Program-made: the position numbers and the translations under genes
Notes under the pieces: model-generated
Told to the model about the DNA's origin: nothing
Seen by the model: the letters and a program-made list of their open reading frames with translations, nothing else
Database searches by the model: none
Shown here: positions 1 through 8,434 of the stretch, one piece after another
Layout: every line of letters begins with the position of its first letter
How positions within the stretch are numbered: position 1 is the first letter of the stretch
Origin: Flavobacteriaceae bacterium 3519-10
Lineage (GTDB): Bacteria; Bacteroidota; Bacteroidia; Flavobacteriales; Weeksellaceae
Assembly: GCA_000023725.1 (NCBI GenBank)
Contig: CP001673.1
Location: 1,870,342 to 1,934,341 of the forward strand
Direction of reading: 5' to 3'
Length of the DNA: 64,000 nucleotides

Positions 1-966
1 AAGCGACGTGGCAAAATTATGCTTGAGCCACGAGTTCAGACTTCCCGTTCCGTTGATGCACAGCAGCACGCCCAAACGCGTAAGTTCCGCGGTATGATTT
101 ACGTGCGCGAAAGTATTTACTCTAGAAAACTGATCATAATCAAGCTGATCTAAAACCCCATATACCACGCCCGAAGTTCCTGCTGTGGAGGCAATTTCGC
201 CGGGGTTAAAAACATTCAGCGAAAGCGCGTTGTTGGGCTGGTCGCCGGCGCGGTAAGAGATCGGCGTACCTTCTTTAAGCCCCAATTCGGCGGCGGCTTC
301 CCTTGAAACGCGCGCCTGAATACCGAATGTCGGTATAATTTCAGGGAAAAAACTTTCAGGAATGCCGTAATGATCCAAAACATCTTTTGAAATACAGTTA
401 TTCTTAAAATCCCAGAAAATCCCTTCAGAAAGACCTTCAACGGTCATCCCGATTTCACCCGAAAGCTTCATCGCGATATAATCTCCCGGAAGCATTATCT
501 TATCTATTTTGCTGAATAATTCAGGCTCATTTTCCTTTACCCACGCCAGTTTGGAGGCAGTGAAATTCCCGGGGGAATTAAGCAAATGTGACAGGCATTT
601 CTCTTGACCTATGGTTTCAAAAGCTTTCTCGCCATAGGAAACCGCGCGACTGTCGCACCAGATAATTGAGGGACGAAGCACGTTCTGGTCTTTATCCACG
701 AGGATAAGCCCGTGCATTTGCCACGTAATTCCGATCGCCTTCACATCCTCTGCATCGATACTTGAATGATGCATCACCGATTCGTGCGCAAGCTTGAGGT
801 TCGTCCACCAATCCGCGGGGTTCTGTTCGGCCCAGCCGGGTTTGGTCGCGATGATCTTCATCTCCTTTTTGGGAGAGAAATCGGTGGCCATAATCTTTCC
901 GCTCGAAGCTTCAATTAAACTTACTTTCACAGAAGAGCTGCCTATGTCATATCCTAGCAAATACAT
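1..966 (-). CDS. xylB: Xylulokinase (FGGY family), 3' end cut by window edge
   Basis: Phosphorylates D-xylulose to xylulose 5-phosphate in the cytoplasm, feeding pentoses into the pentose phosphate pathway. The reading frame is open from the ATG at 966 to the window edge, giving 322 residues of an expected 490 or so. The N-terminal phosphate loop reads GYDIGSSSVKVSL. A TWQMHG segment near residue 80 matches the MHG substrate contact of xylulokinases, and an AGDQPNNA segment near residue 240 carries the conserved Asp of the second FGGY domain. The start lies 9 bases after the stop of the Nudix-type regulator gene, so the two are almost certainly cotranscribed. Another FGGY pentulokinase is possible, but the family assignment is secure. 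Confidence 0.85.
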   Translation of the reverse strand, partial: MYLLGYDIGSSSVKVSLIEASSGKIMATDFSPKKEMKIIATKPGWAEQNPADWWTNLKLAHESVMHHSSIDAEDVKAIGITWQMHGLILVDKDQNVLRPSIIWCDSRAVSYGEKAFETIGQEKCLSHLLNSPGNFTASKLAWVKENEPELFSKIDKIMLPGDYIAMKLSGEIGMTVEGLSEGIFWDFKNNCISKDVLDHYGIPESFFPEIIPTFGIQARVSREAAAELGLKEGTPISYRAGDQPNNALSLNVFNPGEIASTAGTSGVVYGVLDQLDYDQFSRVNTFAHVNHTAELTRLGVLLCINGTGSLNSWLKHNFATSL

Positions 967-975
967 GTCGTCGTC

Positions 976-1701
976 TTATTTTATAAGTTTATTGTTGCTT
1001 TTCTTAAATACTTTCGGGTCGAATTTGTAGAAACGTGCGGCGCGGTGGGCTACATTGGTTTCAATCTCGTCCAGTGGGATGATGTAAGAAAAAGATGATA
1101 TTTTTTTGTGAAAATTCTTGATGTCGATTTTCTTCTCGCTGATCGCACTGTAAAGCTGATAAAGCTGACGGATCGTAAAACGTTTCGGCAACAGCTGGAA
1201 AATTATTGAGAAATCAGATTCTATCCATTTGCGGATTTCTACGAGCGACTCGCTGATGATCTGGTTGTGATCGAACGGCAGCAAAGGCACCTGATCAACC
1301 GGATACCAGTCGGCGGTATCGTATTTCGTTGTATTGATCTTATGATCGATCTTGCATAGCGACAGATATGCTACAGTGATAATGCGGTCGATATTATGTT
1401 TATACTCGTCGCCCATCCACTTGATGTCGTCTTTATTGCTGGCGCGGTTGGGATCTGCATAACATTTAAACTGTTTGAGCACCATTTTCTTAATTCCGGT
1501 AAGTTCGAAGAGCACGCGTTCTGCGGCATCGTCTACATCCTCATTATTTAAAATCAGGCTTCCGGGCAGTTTTTTGGGCCGCTCGATTACTTCCTCATCA
1601 ATGCGTCTCTGCACCAACAGAACATTCAGCCTGTTTTCGTGATTAAAACCGAAAACCACGCAGTCTACCGAAACATAAGTATGTATAAAATCTGGGCTCA
1701 T
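976..1701 (-). CDS. Nudix-related transcriptional regulator (AraR/NrtR-like) of pentose use
   Basis: A 241-residue protein with an N-terminal Nudix fold (about 8-140) and a C-terminal winged-helix segment (about 160-235, beginning LLPKRFTIRQLYQLY). This is the layout of the NrtR/AraR regulators; the Bacteroidota AraR branch represses arabinose genes until sugar binds. The Nudix catalytic box is broken: the consensus REUxEExGU reads RVLFELTGI here, losing most acidic metal ligands, which fits ligand sensing without hydrolysis. It is the first gene of an operon with xylulokinase. An inverted repeat TGTTA-N9-TAACA (1706-1724) sits just upstream of its ATG, next to a -7 element, so autorepression is likely. 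Whether the effector is xylose, arabinose or a phosphorylated derivative cannot be read from the sequence. Confidence 0.8.
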   Translation of the reverse strand: MSPDFIHTYVSVDCVVFGFNHENRLNVLLVQRRIDEEVIERPKKLPGSLILNNEDVDDAAERVLFELTGIKKMVLKQFKCYADPNRASNKDDIKWMGDEYKHNIDRIITVAYLSLCKIDHKINTTKYDTADWYPVDQVPLLPFDHNQIISESLVEIRKWIESDFSIIFQLLPKRFTIRQLYQLYSAISEKKIDIKNFHKKISSFSYIIPLDEIETNVAHRAARFYKFDPKVFKKSNNKLIK

Positions 1702-1705
1702 GTTG

Positions 1706-1735
1706 TGTTAACATTTACGTAACATTACAAATATA
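1706..1735 (-). promoter_or_regulatory. Promoter -7 element and overlapping operator of the regulator-xylB operon
   Basis: On the minus strand a TATATTTG box (1728-1735) matches the Bacteroidota -7 consensus TAnnTTTG, placing transcription start near 1721-1724. The inverted repeat TGTTA-N9-TAACA (1706-1724) covers that start site, a typical repressor position. I found no good TTG at the usual distance upstream. Confidence 0.5.
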
Positions 1736-2177
1736 AAAATACAATCGAGATAAAAAAATATATTTTATATTACCTCTTGCATATCAGCAGTTTACATACC
1801 GATATTTGATGATAAGACTATCGTAATAATTATGATAAGGTTATCATGTTACTAATGATATGAAATATTAACAAGTTCAGAAAGAGCCGATTATCCACAG
1901 AAATCTGGGGCCGAAAAAATTAAAACAAAGTGTATAAAATATGATAACGAATTGAGGAAGAAATGCGCGAAATTTCTTGAATTGCAAGCCGAAAATGATA
2001 TAAAAGCGCACAAAACAACACTCAATCACGCAAAAAAAATCACCGTTTGAATGGTCCGAAACAAGAATTATGTTAAATCAGCGCGAATTTGACAATAGGA
2101 CTTATAACCAAAACAGCGCATCAAAAGTTCTGATTCTCGTTTTCTGCGCAGAGAAATGCTCAAGCAAAATTAATCAC
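1736..2177. other. Intergenic region with two ATGATAA palindromes, no gene seen
   Basis: No convincing ORF or RNA gene is visible. Positions 1832-1847 hold a perfect palindrome, ATGATAA-GG-TTATCAT. A degenerate copy, ATGATAA-GA-CTATCGT, lies at 1809-1824, 23 bp away, and a half site ATGATAA at 1941-1947. They lie upstream of the pentose operon and may be binding sites for a second regulator. Confidence 0.4.
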
Positions 2178-2205
2178 AAAAAAACCTCACGATTCCGCGA
2201 GGTTT
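2178..2205 (-). terminator. Intrinsic terminator of the DnaJ-KTSC gene
   Basis: Stem AAACCTC (2182-2188) pairs with GAGGTTT (2199-2205); an A-run on the plus strand (2178-2184) gives the U-tract for minus-strand transcription. Confidence 0.75.
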
Positions 2206-2230
2206 ATATTTAAAAAGTTGAATTAAAAGA

Positions 2231-2677
2231 TTAATCCACCATCGCTTCACCCGATTTTCTGTAGATGAAGTTTCCATAGATATGGCGGCGCGCGAAACGG
2301 CTTGGCGAATCTGCATTTACCATTTTGATATAGGTATTTCTCGGAACCCCGATGTATTCGAACATTTTGCCGTTCAGATGCTGAATTTTCAGAATCTGTT
2401 TCTCAAACTCAAAATCCTGGATATTCGATTTCGAAGTGGTTTCGGTGTATTCTTCTTTATATTTTTCCTGGGTTTCGGGGTTGATGCTCACTAAAAAGTG
2501 GTACGCTTCAATCACCGATTTGCTTCTCTCTTCAGCCTCCAGTTTGGCCTCTTCGTCATTTACAAATTTATCAGGATGCGCTTCTTTCATCGTATTTCTG
2601 TAAATTGTTTTTAGATCCTTCAAAGTGGCACTTTTATCAACGCCTAAAAGTTTTCTGTGTTCGCCAATTCTTTTCAT
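2231..2677 (-). CDS. DnaJ-domain protein with C-terminal KTSC domain
   Basis: A 148-residue protein. Residues 6-70 form a J-domain with the HPD motif at 34-36, which in the family stimulates Hsp70 ATPase. Residues about 95-148 match the KTSC fold (FEYIGVPRNTY, NADSP, then a basic IYGNFIYRK end), a small domain found next to lysyl-tRNA synthetase-like and phage proteins whose role is poorly known. There is no Gly/Phe linker or zinc-finger domain, so it is not a general DnaJ chaperone. I chose the ATG at 2677, which begins directly at the J-domain, over one 18 codons upstream that adds unconserved sequence. A terminator follows. The gene appears monocistronic. Confidence 0.75.
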   Translation of the reverse strand: MKRIGEHRKLLGVDKSATLKDLKTIYRNTMKEAHPDKFVNDEEAKLEAEERSKSVIEAYHFLVSINPETQEKYKEEYTETTSKSNIQDFEFEKQILKIQHLNGKMFEYIGVPRNTYIKMVNADSPSRFARRHIYGNFIYRKSGEAMVD

Positions 2678-2793
2678 TGCAATAATTTTAATTTGGTTTG
2701 GTATAATACCCTCGGTGTAGATTTGCAACAAACATCAGCGACGGCTTACTTATAAATTTCGGGGTGCAAAATTACGATATTAAAATTTAACCG

Positions 2794-3531
2794 TTAATCG
2801 GTAGAAGCATTTCGTGATTTCCGGTTCCGGTCCCAGATCACATACGCAATAAACAGGACCAAACTCACGATTGAACCCCAAAGCAGACCGGTTTTAAGCG
2901 AATGTGTGTTGTCGCCCATGATCGCAATGAGCAAAATAAGCGGCGAAATACCGAGCAATGTTGCGTATATAAATTTTAAATATTTCATCTTCAGAATGCC
3001 CGCTACAAAACTGATGGCATCATTCGAAAGAAACGGATTGATACGCGTCACCGCGATCGCCCAGAAACCGTATTCTTTGAGGAAAGTTTCAACTTTTTTG
3101 AAAGTTTTCTCACCTAGAAGACCTGTAATTAAACCCGTCCCGAAATAATTTCCCACCCAATAACCTACTGTAGAAGCAATAAACACCGCGAAATAACTGA
3201 TTACGCTTCCCCAAACGGGTCCAAATGCAAGTACCGCCACGATCATGAGTAAAATGGTTGGGATCACGAGTAGAAACATCTGGGCTGTCATCGCCACAAT
3301 AATAATCACCGGGCCCCACCAGCCGTATTGGCCGACCCAATTGCGGATACGGGTTTCGTTATCGCTTGTAAGGACCTGCCAGGCTTCGGTGAAAAATTCC
3401 TTTACATCCGGGACCGTAAAATAACTCACGGCCAGTGCAGCAATAAGCAGCAGCGACATATATAATGGAAGTTTACTTTTTGGGGTTGAATTTTTCGTGG
3501 ATTTTTCAGTCATAAACCGGATATTAGGCAT
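2794..3531 (-). CDS. TVP38/TMEM64 (VTT domain) membrane protein
   Basis: A 245-residue inner-membrane protein with about six hydrophobic segments; the first spans residues 23-42. The central part (FGPVWGSVISYFAVFIAST, then GYWVGNYFG) and the later RINPFLSNDAISFVAGI segment match the VTT/SNARE-associated domain shared by TVP38 and DedA proteins. These act in membrane homeostasis and lipid scrambling; the exact role here is unknown. The ATG at 3531 has AAGAAATTAA directly upstream, typical of flavobacterial starts; an internal Met seven codons in is the alternative. It is divergent from tyrS. Confidence 0.75.
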   Translation of the reverse strand: MPNIRFMTEKSTKNSTPKSKLPLYMSLLLIAALAVSYFTVPDVKEFFTEAWQVLTSDNETRIRNWVGQYGWWGPVIIIVAMTAQMFLLVIPTILLMIVAVLAFGPVWGSVISYFAVFIASTVGYWVGNYFGTGLITGLLGEKTFKKVETFLKEYGFWAIAVTRINPFLSNDAISFVAGILKMKYLKFIYATLLGISPLILLIAIMGDNTHSLKTGLLWGSIVSLVLFIAYVIWDRNRKSRNASTD

Positions 3532-3621
3532 TTAATTTCTTCGGTGCCGAATCGTCTGGTTACAAAAATAATGCCCGCTAACAACTGGGTTTGGGACTCT
3601 TCAACTTCACCCCAAAACACT

Positions 3622-3629
3622 TATATTTG
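3622..3629 (+). promoter_or_regulatory. -7 promoter element of tyrS
   Basis: TATATTTG matches TAnnTTTG; a leader of roughly 20 bases separates the predicted start of transcription from the ATG at 3654. No TTG at ideal spacing. Confidence 0.5.
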
Positions 3630-3653
3630 CGTCTCCAAAAAAACTGTAAAAAA

Positions 3654-4949
3654 ATGAATCCCTTTATTGAAGAACTGAAATGGCGCGGCCTCTACGCCGA
3701 CATGATGCCCGGAACCGATGAACAGCTGAACAAAGAAACTACCACTGCTTATATCGGCTTCGATCCTACCGCAGATTCACTTCATATCGGGAGTTTAATT
3801 CAGATTAAAATTCTTGCGCATTTCCAGCAGCACGGTCATAAACCGATTGCGCTTGTTGGCGGTGCCACCGGAATGATCGGCGATCCATCAGGTAAATCAA
3901 CCGAAAGAAACGCTTTGGACGAAGAAACCCTCAATCATTATGTTTCATGCCTAAAATCTCAACTTTCAAAATTTTTGAAATTTGACGGCACCGAAAGCAA
4001 CAGCGCTGAGCTGGTGAACAACTACGACTGGATGAAGGAGTTTTCTTTCCTTGAGTTTATACGCGATATCGGCAAAAACATCACTGTTAACTACATGATG
4101 GCCAAAGAATCGGTGAAGAAAAGAATCACAGGTGAAGGCGGTGCCGAAGGTATGAGTTTTACCGAATTTACCTACCAGCTTCTGCAGGGTTACGATTTTC
4201 TGCATCTGTACCGCGAAAAAAACGTTAAACTTCAGATGGGCGGTTCGGACCAGTGGGGAAATATCACGACAGGAACTGAACTTATCCGCCGGAAAGCGCA
4301 GGGCGAAGCTTTTGCGTTGACGGTGCCTTTAATCACAAAATCTGATGGTTCCAAATTCGGAAAATCGGAAAGTGGTGAAAATTACTGGCTCGACCCGAAA
4401 AAAACTTCAGCTTACAAATTCTACCAGTTCTGGGTAAATGCGACGGATGAAGATGCGGAGCGTTTCATTAAATTCTACACGTTCTTAAGCAAGGAGGAAA
4501 TAGAAACTCTGATCGCAGAACATAAAACTGCTCCCCACGAGAGAAAACTCCAGAAAAAGCTGGCCGAAGAAGTTACGGTCTGGGTACACAACCAGGCTGA
4601 ATACGAGAAAGCGGTAAAAGCCTCGGAAATCCTGTTCGGACGGTCTACGGCTGAAGATCTGGTGAATCTTGACGAAGCAACATTCCTTGAAGTTTTCGAA
4701 GGTGTTCCGCAAAAGGAGCTCACTAAAGATGAAGTTCTGGCAGGCAATATTATCGACCTTATTTCCGAGAAAACCGGCTTCCTGAAATCCAAAGGCGAAG
4801 CGAGACGCGAACTTCAGAGCAACGCTATCTCTGTAAACAAAGAAAAGGTGACCGATAGTTTTGAAGTTGCAGCGAAAGATCTCATCGACGGTAAATTTCT
4901 GCTCATTCAGAAAGGCAAGAAAAATTACTTCATCGTAAAAGCGGTTTAA
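3654..4949 (+). CDS. tyrS: Tyrosyl-tRNA synthetase
   Basis: Charges tRNA-Tyr with tyrosine. This is a class I synthetase of 431 residues, the usual bacterial size. The HIGH motif appears as HIG (44-46, after GFDPTADSL). The KMSKS loop appears as KFGKS after ITKSDGS. The GGSDQWGNI segment of the tyrosine pocket and a C-terminal S4 RNA-binding domain ([18 protein letters not shown]) are present. The start at 3654 follows an A-rich stretch and gives the family N-terminus [12 protein letters not shown]; an upstream in-frame ATG at 3591 overlaps the promoter and is unlikely. Transcribed alone. Confidence 0.95.
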   Translation: MNPFIEELKWRGLYADMMPGTDEQLNKETTTAYIGFDPTADSLHIGSLIQIKILAHFQQHGHKPIALVGGATGMIGDPSGKSTERNALDEETLNHYVSCLKSQLSKFLKFDGTESNSAELVNNYDWMKEFSFLEFIRDIGKNITVNYMMAKESVKKRITGEGGAEGMSFTEFTYQLLQGYDFLHLYREKNVKLQMGGSDQWGNITTGTELIRRKAQGEAFALTVPLITKSDGSKFGKSESGENYWLDPKKTSAYKFYQFWVNATDEDAERFIKFYTFLSKEEIETLIAEHKTAPHERKLQKKLAEEVTVWVHNQAEYEKAVKASEILFGRSTAEDLVNLDEATFLEVFEGVPQKELTKDEVLAGNIIDLISEKTGFLKSKGEARRELQSNAISVNKEKVTDSFEVAAKDLIDGKFLLIQKGKKNYFIVKAV

Positions 4950-5023
4950 ACACTTTAAGCGGAACTGAGTAACGGCCTCGCAACATATTCATATGCAGTG
5001 CGATGTTAAAAACCCTTAAACGT

Positions 5024-5054
5024 TTGTAATTAAACAACCAATAAAATACCTTTA
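5024..5054 (+). promoter_or_regulatory. Promoter of the acyl-lipid desaturase gene
   Basis: TTG (5024-5026), 20-base spacer, TACCTTTA (5047-5054), one base off the TAnnTTTG consensus; ATG follows at 5074. Confidence 0.5.
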
Positions 5055-5073
5055 CAGCAAATTATATTTTTAA

Positions 5074-5826
5074 ATGACAATTATTATCTTCATCATTGTT
5101 CTGTGGTATTCAGGACTATTCTTCCAGACTTTTTTTCTACACCGTTATGCTGCGCACCAGACGTATAAAATGTCGAGGTTCGGCGAAAAACTGTGTTATT
5201 TTTTAACCTGGGTAACTCAGGGTTCGAACTATCTTTCTGCTTACGGCTACGGCGTTATGCACAGGATGCACCATGCGTATGCTGACACGGAAAAAGACCC
5301 ACATTCCCCGAAATACGACCATAATCTGTTCACGATGATGTGGCGTACAAAATCAATCTATCAGCAGATTAACCAGCAGAAAGTAAAAATAGAAGAGAAA
5401 TTCACCAAGAACGTTCCTCAGTGGGAATCTTTCGATAAGTTCGCAAGCTCATGGGGCTCACGAATCGGCTGGGCTGTGGCTTACACGCTGTTTTTCTACT
5501 TCTTTGCAACCGCGTGGTGGCAGTGGATTCTGCTTCCGGTAGCGTACATGATGGCGCCTATTCACGGCGTAATCATTAACTGGTTCGGACACATTTACGG
5601 TTATGTGAACTTTAAGGTTTCGGATACTTCTAAAAACCTTTTCCGTTTCGACTGGCTGATGATGGGCGAAGCTTACCATAACAATCATCATAAATTTGGC
5701 GGCAGAGCGAATTTCGGTGGCGTAAGATGGCACGAAATAGATGTTACCTACCAGATTATGATTCTTCTTGATAAAATGAAACTGATTAAACTGAAACCGG
5801 TTCCGGCCGTTACCAGAGAGATCTAA
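5074..5826 (+). CDS. Delta-9-type acyl-CoA/acyl-lipid desaturase
   Basis: Inner-membrane di-iron enzyme introducing a double bond into saturated acyl chains. The three His boxes of the stearoyl-CoA desaturase family are intact: HRYAAH (23-28), HRMHH (63-67) and HNNHH (202-206). Hydrophobic segments lie at about 2-20, 40-60 and 132-170. At 250 residues it is shorter than eukaryotic homologues but normal for Bacteroidota. It has its own promoter and terminator, so it is monocistronic. Its likely job is membrane-fluidity control; electron donor and regulator are not visible. Confidence 0.85.
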   Translation: MTIIIFIIVLWYSGLFFQTFFLHRYAAHQTYKMSRFGEKLCYFLTWVTQGSNYLSAYGYGVMHRMHHAYADTEKDPHSPKYDHNLFTMMWRTKSIYQQINQQKVKIEEKFTKNVPQWESFDKFASSWGSRIGWAVAYTLFFYFFATAWWQWILLPVAYMMAPIHGVIINWFGHIYGYVNFKVSDTSKNLFRFDWLMMGEAYHNNHHKFGGRANFGGVRWHEIDVTYQIMILLDKMKLIKLKPVPAVTREI

Positions 5827-5836
5827 ATAATTACAG

Positions 5837-5863
5837 GCCGGTTTTTTTTAATCCGGCTTTTTT
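5837..5863 (+). terminator. Intrinsic terminator of the desaturase gene
   Basis: GCCGG (5837-5841) pairs with CCGGC (5853-5857), followed by six T residues. Confidence 0.7.
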
Positions 5864-5907
5864 GTGTTTTAATTTCTTGTCGGAATATAAATGTCTGTTA
5901 TCTTAGC

Positions 5908-6024
5908 CCGGATGGGAGCATTTGTCTGAGCTTCTAATTAGCGCGGCGGCTTCGCCGCCGCGCTAATTAGAAGCGAGTGCGGACAGCCGGATGGGTCTGC
6001 GAAACAGCAACAACCTTGTTGCTC
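5908..6024. repeat. Composite palindromic element with a perfect 21-bp hairpin
   Basis: The core is a perfect 21-bp inverted repeat (5930-5950 with 5954-5974) around a TTC loop; the arm tip is pure GC and the base AT-rich. It is bracketed by a weaker outer inverted repeat, GGGAGCA (5914-5920) with TGCTCCC (6018-6024), and by a direct repeat CCGGATGGG (5908-5916 and 5987-5995). There is no T-tract after the hairpin, so it is not a plain terminator. The layout looks like a mobile structured intergenic repeat or a structured RNA. No second copy is in this window. Confidence 0.6.
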
Positions 6025-6046
6025 CCTAAAAAAATAAATATATTTG
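6016..6046 (+). promoter_or_regulatory. Strong promoter of the carboxylesterase gene, likely leaderless
   Basis: TTG (6016-6018), 20-base spacer, TATATTTG (6039-6046). The ATG at 6051 starts only four bases after the element, so transcription probably begins at or near the start codon. Confidence 0.6.
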
Positions 6047-6050
6047 CCTT

Positions 6051-6689
6051 ATGGATTTAAAATACCTCGTGCGCGAACCCGCGAACATCACACCCGCAAC
6101 GCCGCTTCTTATCCTTCTGCACGGTTATGGCAGCAACGAAGAAGACCTTTTTTCGTTTACGCCCACCTTGCCCGAAGACTGGCTGATCGTAAGTTTCCGC
6201 GCTCCGCTTTCGTCACAATATAATGGATATTCGTGGTACGATATCGACTTGATGAATGTAGAAAACCGCGTGGATGTGCCACAGGCAAAAGACTCGGTTA
6301 ACCTGATTCTCGAAAACATCATGTCGGTCTCAAACCGTTACGGATTAACCGAAAACGAAACGCACCTGATCGGTTTTTCCCAGGGCGGAATCCTGGCCTA
6401 TGCACTCGCGCTGCAAAACCCTGAACTTTTCAATAAAGTCGCCTGTTTAAGTGCCTATCCGGAAGAGAAAATCATGGAAAACATTGTGAAAGACAAGAAA
6501 AAACTCGAACGTTTACGGTTTTTCATCTCGCATGGTACTGATGACGCTACGATTCCTCTCGAATGGGGACGGAAAGCGGCCGACCTGCTCTATGATCTCA
6601 GCTGCTACTTCAGTTTCCGCGAATATATGAGCGGCCACGGCGTGAACCAGAAAAACTACATGGACCTGATGGACTTCCTAAGAAAATAA
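6051..6689 (+). CDS. Phospholipase/carboxylesterase family alpha/beta hydrolase
   Basis: Cytoplasmic serine esterase of the acyl-protein-thioesterase/carboxylesterase group, 212 residues (usual 200-225). The nucleophile elbow is GFSQGG with Ser110; Asp164 or Asp165 in HGTDD and His196 in SGHG complete the triad. LLHGYGSN (23-29) forms the oxyanion region. No signal peptide is present. The next gene starts one base after its stop, so they are likely cotranscribed. The natural substrate, probably a small carboxyl ester, cannot be told from sequence. Confidence 0.85.
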   Translation: MDLKYLVREPANITPATPLLILLHGYGSNEEDLFSFTPTLPEDWLIVSFRAPLSSQYNGYSWYDIDLMNVENRVDVPQAKDSVNLILENIMSVSNRYGLTENETHLIGFSQGGILAYALALQNPELFNKVACLSAYPEEKIMENIVKDKKKLERLRFFISHGTDDATIPLEWGRKAADLLYDLSCYFSFREYMSGHGVNQKNYMDLMDFLRK

Positions 6690-6690
6690 G

Positions 6691-7821
6691 ATGATAAAAA
6701 AAGGGCTTCCGTTTGTTCTGTTTCTGTGTGCTTTGTCCGTTCAGGCGCAGGTTCAGCTGGTCGTTACTTCTGTTCCGGCGGATACACCGGCCGGTGCCAA
6801 AATCTATGTTGCCGGAAGTTTTAATAACTGGAATCCTGCCGCAACAGTTCTGAACAAATCATCGGATGGGAAATTTACCGTAACAATTCCTGAAACTGAA
6901 GGCATCGCGGAATACAAATTTACGCGCGGGTCCTGGGAAACTGCTGAAGGCAACAGCGCCGGAAATCAACTGCCCAACAGATCGTTTACATTTACAGCCA
7001 AGCCGCAGACTATAAACCATCAGATACTTTCTTGGCCAAAACCGCAGATCAGGAAAAGCACGGCCTCGCCAAACGTAAAAATTTTAAATGAAAACTACGC
7101 GGTTCCGCAGCTTCAGACGACGCGCCGGATCTGGATCTATCTCCCCGCTGACTACGAGACTTCCAAACGAAAATACCCGGTTGTTTATATGCACGACGGA
7201 CAGAATCTTTTCGATGAACTGACCTCATTTTCGGGCGAATGGAAGGTTGACGAAACGCTTGATCAGTTATTCGGAAATGGTGGAAAACAGGCAATTGTGG
7301 TTGGAATCGACAATGGCGGAAGCGAGAGGCTGAACGAATATTCGCCGTGGAAAAACGCAACACACGGCGGCGGAAAAGGTGGTTTATATGCAGATTTTCT
7401 TGCAAACACTTTAAAACCTTACATCGACAAAACGTACCGCACACGCCCGCAGGCCAGGCACACGGCATTGATGGGTTCGTCGATGGGCGGGCTTATAACG
7501 TTCTACACCGGCATGCGATATCCCCAAAAGTTTGGGAAACTGGGAATTTTCAGTCCGAGTTTTTGGTTTGCGAAAGACGACGTGAAATCGTTTATTGCGA
7601 ATAATTCAAATGAAATCAAACGCACCAGATTCTATTTTCTGGCAGGCCGGAAAGAATCCGCACAGATGACCGCGGATGTAGAAGAAATCGTTCCGATACT
7701 TTTAAAAAATGGCGCACGCAAGAAGAACATTCAAACTAAATTTGATGATGAAGGTACCCATTCCGAAAGTTACTGGGCAAAAGAATTTCCCGCGGCGTAC
7801 CGCTGGCTGCTCGGCTTATAA
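6691..7821 (+). CDS. Secreted esterase with N-terminal starch-binding-like (E-set) domain
   Basis: A 376-residue exported enzyme. Residues 1-20 form a signal peptide ending VQAQ. Residues 21-115 look like a CBM20/CBM48-type immunoglobulin-like module (IYVAGSFNNWNP). Residues 140-376 are an esterase-D/Fes-like alpha/beta hydrolase with YMHDGQN, nucleophile Ser264 in GSSMGG and His357 in EGTHSE. Relatives include feruloyl esterases and enterochelin esterases. The carbohydrate-binding module suggests a polysaccharide-linked ester as substrate (inference). It is cotranscribed with the preceding esterase. Its last six bases overlap the end of convergent purE. Confidence 0.75.
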   Translation: MIKKGLPFVLFLCALSVQAQVQLVVTSVPADTPAGAKIYVAGSFNNWNPAATVLNKSSDGKFTVTIPETEGIAEYKFTRGSWETAEGNSAGNQLPNRSFTFTAKPQTINHQILSWPKPQIRKSTASPNVKILNENYAVPQLQTTRRIWIYLPADYETSKRKYPVVYMHDGQNLFDELTSFSGEWKVDETLDQLFGNGGKQAIVVGIDNGGSERLNEYSPWKNATHGGGKGGLYADFLANTLKPYIDKTYRTRPQARHTALMGSSMGGLITFYTGMRYPQKFGKLGIFSPSFWFAKDDVKSFIANNSNEIKRTRFYFLAGRKESAQMTADVEEIVPILLKNGARKKNIQTKFDDEGTHSESYWAKEFPAAYRWLLGL

Positions 7822-8337
7822 TTCAGCGTGAAGGTCGGCGTCATAAGCGTTTGGATGGCTTTTCCTGATTTCATCCACAGTACCCAAAACTTTTTCCTTT
7901 AGTGAATCCTGAAAGACCTGCAGTTTTTGAGCGACGTTTTCGTCGGCACTCCCAATGATTTTCGCGGCCAGAATACCTGCATTCATCGCTCCGTTCAAAG
8001 CCACAGTAGCAACCGGAATCCCCGAGGGCATCTGAAGTATTGAAAGTACAGAATCCCAGCCATCAATTGAATTTGATGATAGAATAGGAACCCCGATTAC
8101 CGGTAAAGTGGTGCAGCTTGCCACCATTCCTGGCAGATGTGCAGCGCCGCCGGCTCCGGCGATTATTACTTTTAAGCCGCGCTCTTTGGCTGATTTTGCA
8201 TATCCGAACATCCGTTCAGGTGTTCGGTGGGCCGAAATCACAGTTAATTCGTAGGCAATTCCGATGGTTTTAAGGAAGTCCGCTGCCTGCTCCATCACCT
8301 TCAGATCACTTTGGCTTCCCATAATTATTCCGACCAT
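7816..8337 (-). CDS. purE: N5-carboxyaminoimidazole ribonucleotide mutase
   Basis: Converts N5-CAIR to CAIR in purine biosynthesis, partner of PurK. A 173-residue protein with the family landmarks GSQSD near the N-terminus, SAHRTPERM and the glycine-rich AGAGGAAHLPGM loop, all characteristic of class I PurE. The 3' end overlaps the convergent esterase gene by six bases. purK lies 1.1 kb away on the same strand, separated by a plus-strand transporter gene, so the two are not in one transcript. Confidence 0.93.
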   Translation of the reverse strand: MVGIIMGSQSDLKVMEQAADFLKTIGIAYELTVISAHRTPERMFGYAKSAKERGLKVIIAGAGGAAHLPGMVASCTTLPVIGVPILSSNSIDGWDSVLSILQMPSGIPVATVALNGAMNAGILAAKIIGSADENVAQKLQVFQDSLKEKVLGTVDEIRKSHPNAYDADLHAEL

Positions 8338-8422
8338 TTACTGAGTTTTTAATTAAAGATTTAAAGGTAAGAATTTTTAATAAGCCTCCATTGCCCGAGC
8401 CTTCACTTGATGTGGAAAGTTG

Positions 8423-8430
8423 TACTTTTG
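8423..8430 (+). promoter_or_regulatory. -7 promoter element of the EamA transporter gene
   Basis: TACTTTTG fits TAnnTTTG and ends five bases before the probable GTG start at 8435, again suggesting a leaderless transcript. Confidence 0.45.
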
Positions 8431-8434
8431 CCGC

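Noticed and set aside
7049-7468. Minus-strand ORF of 139 codons inside the secreted esterase gene
   Set aside because: Shadow of the esterase; the conserved active site is on the plus strand.
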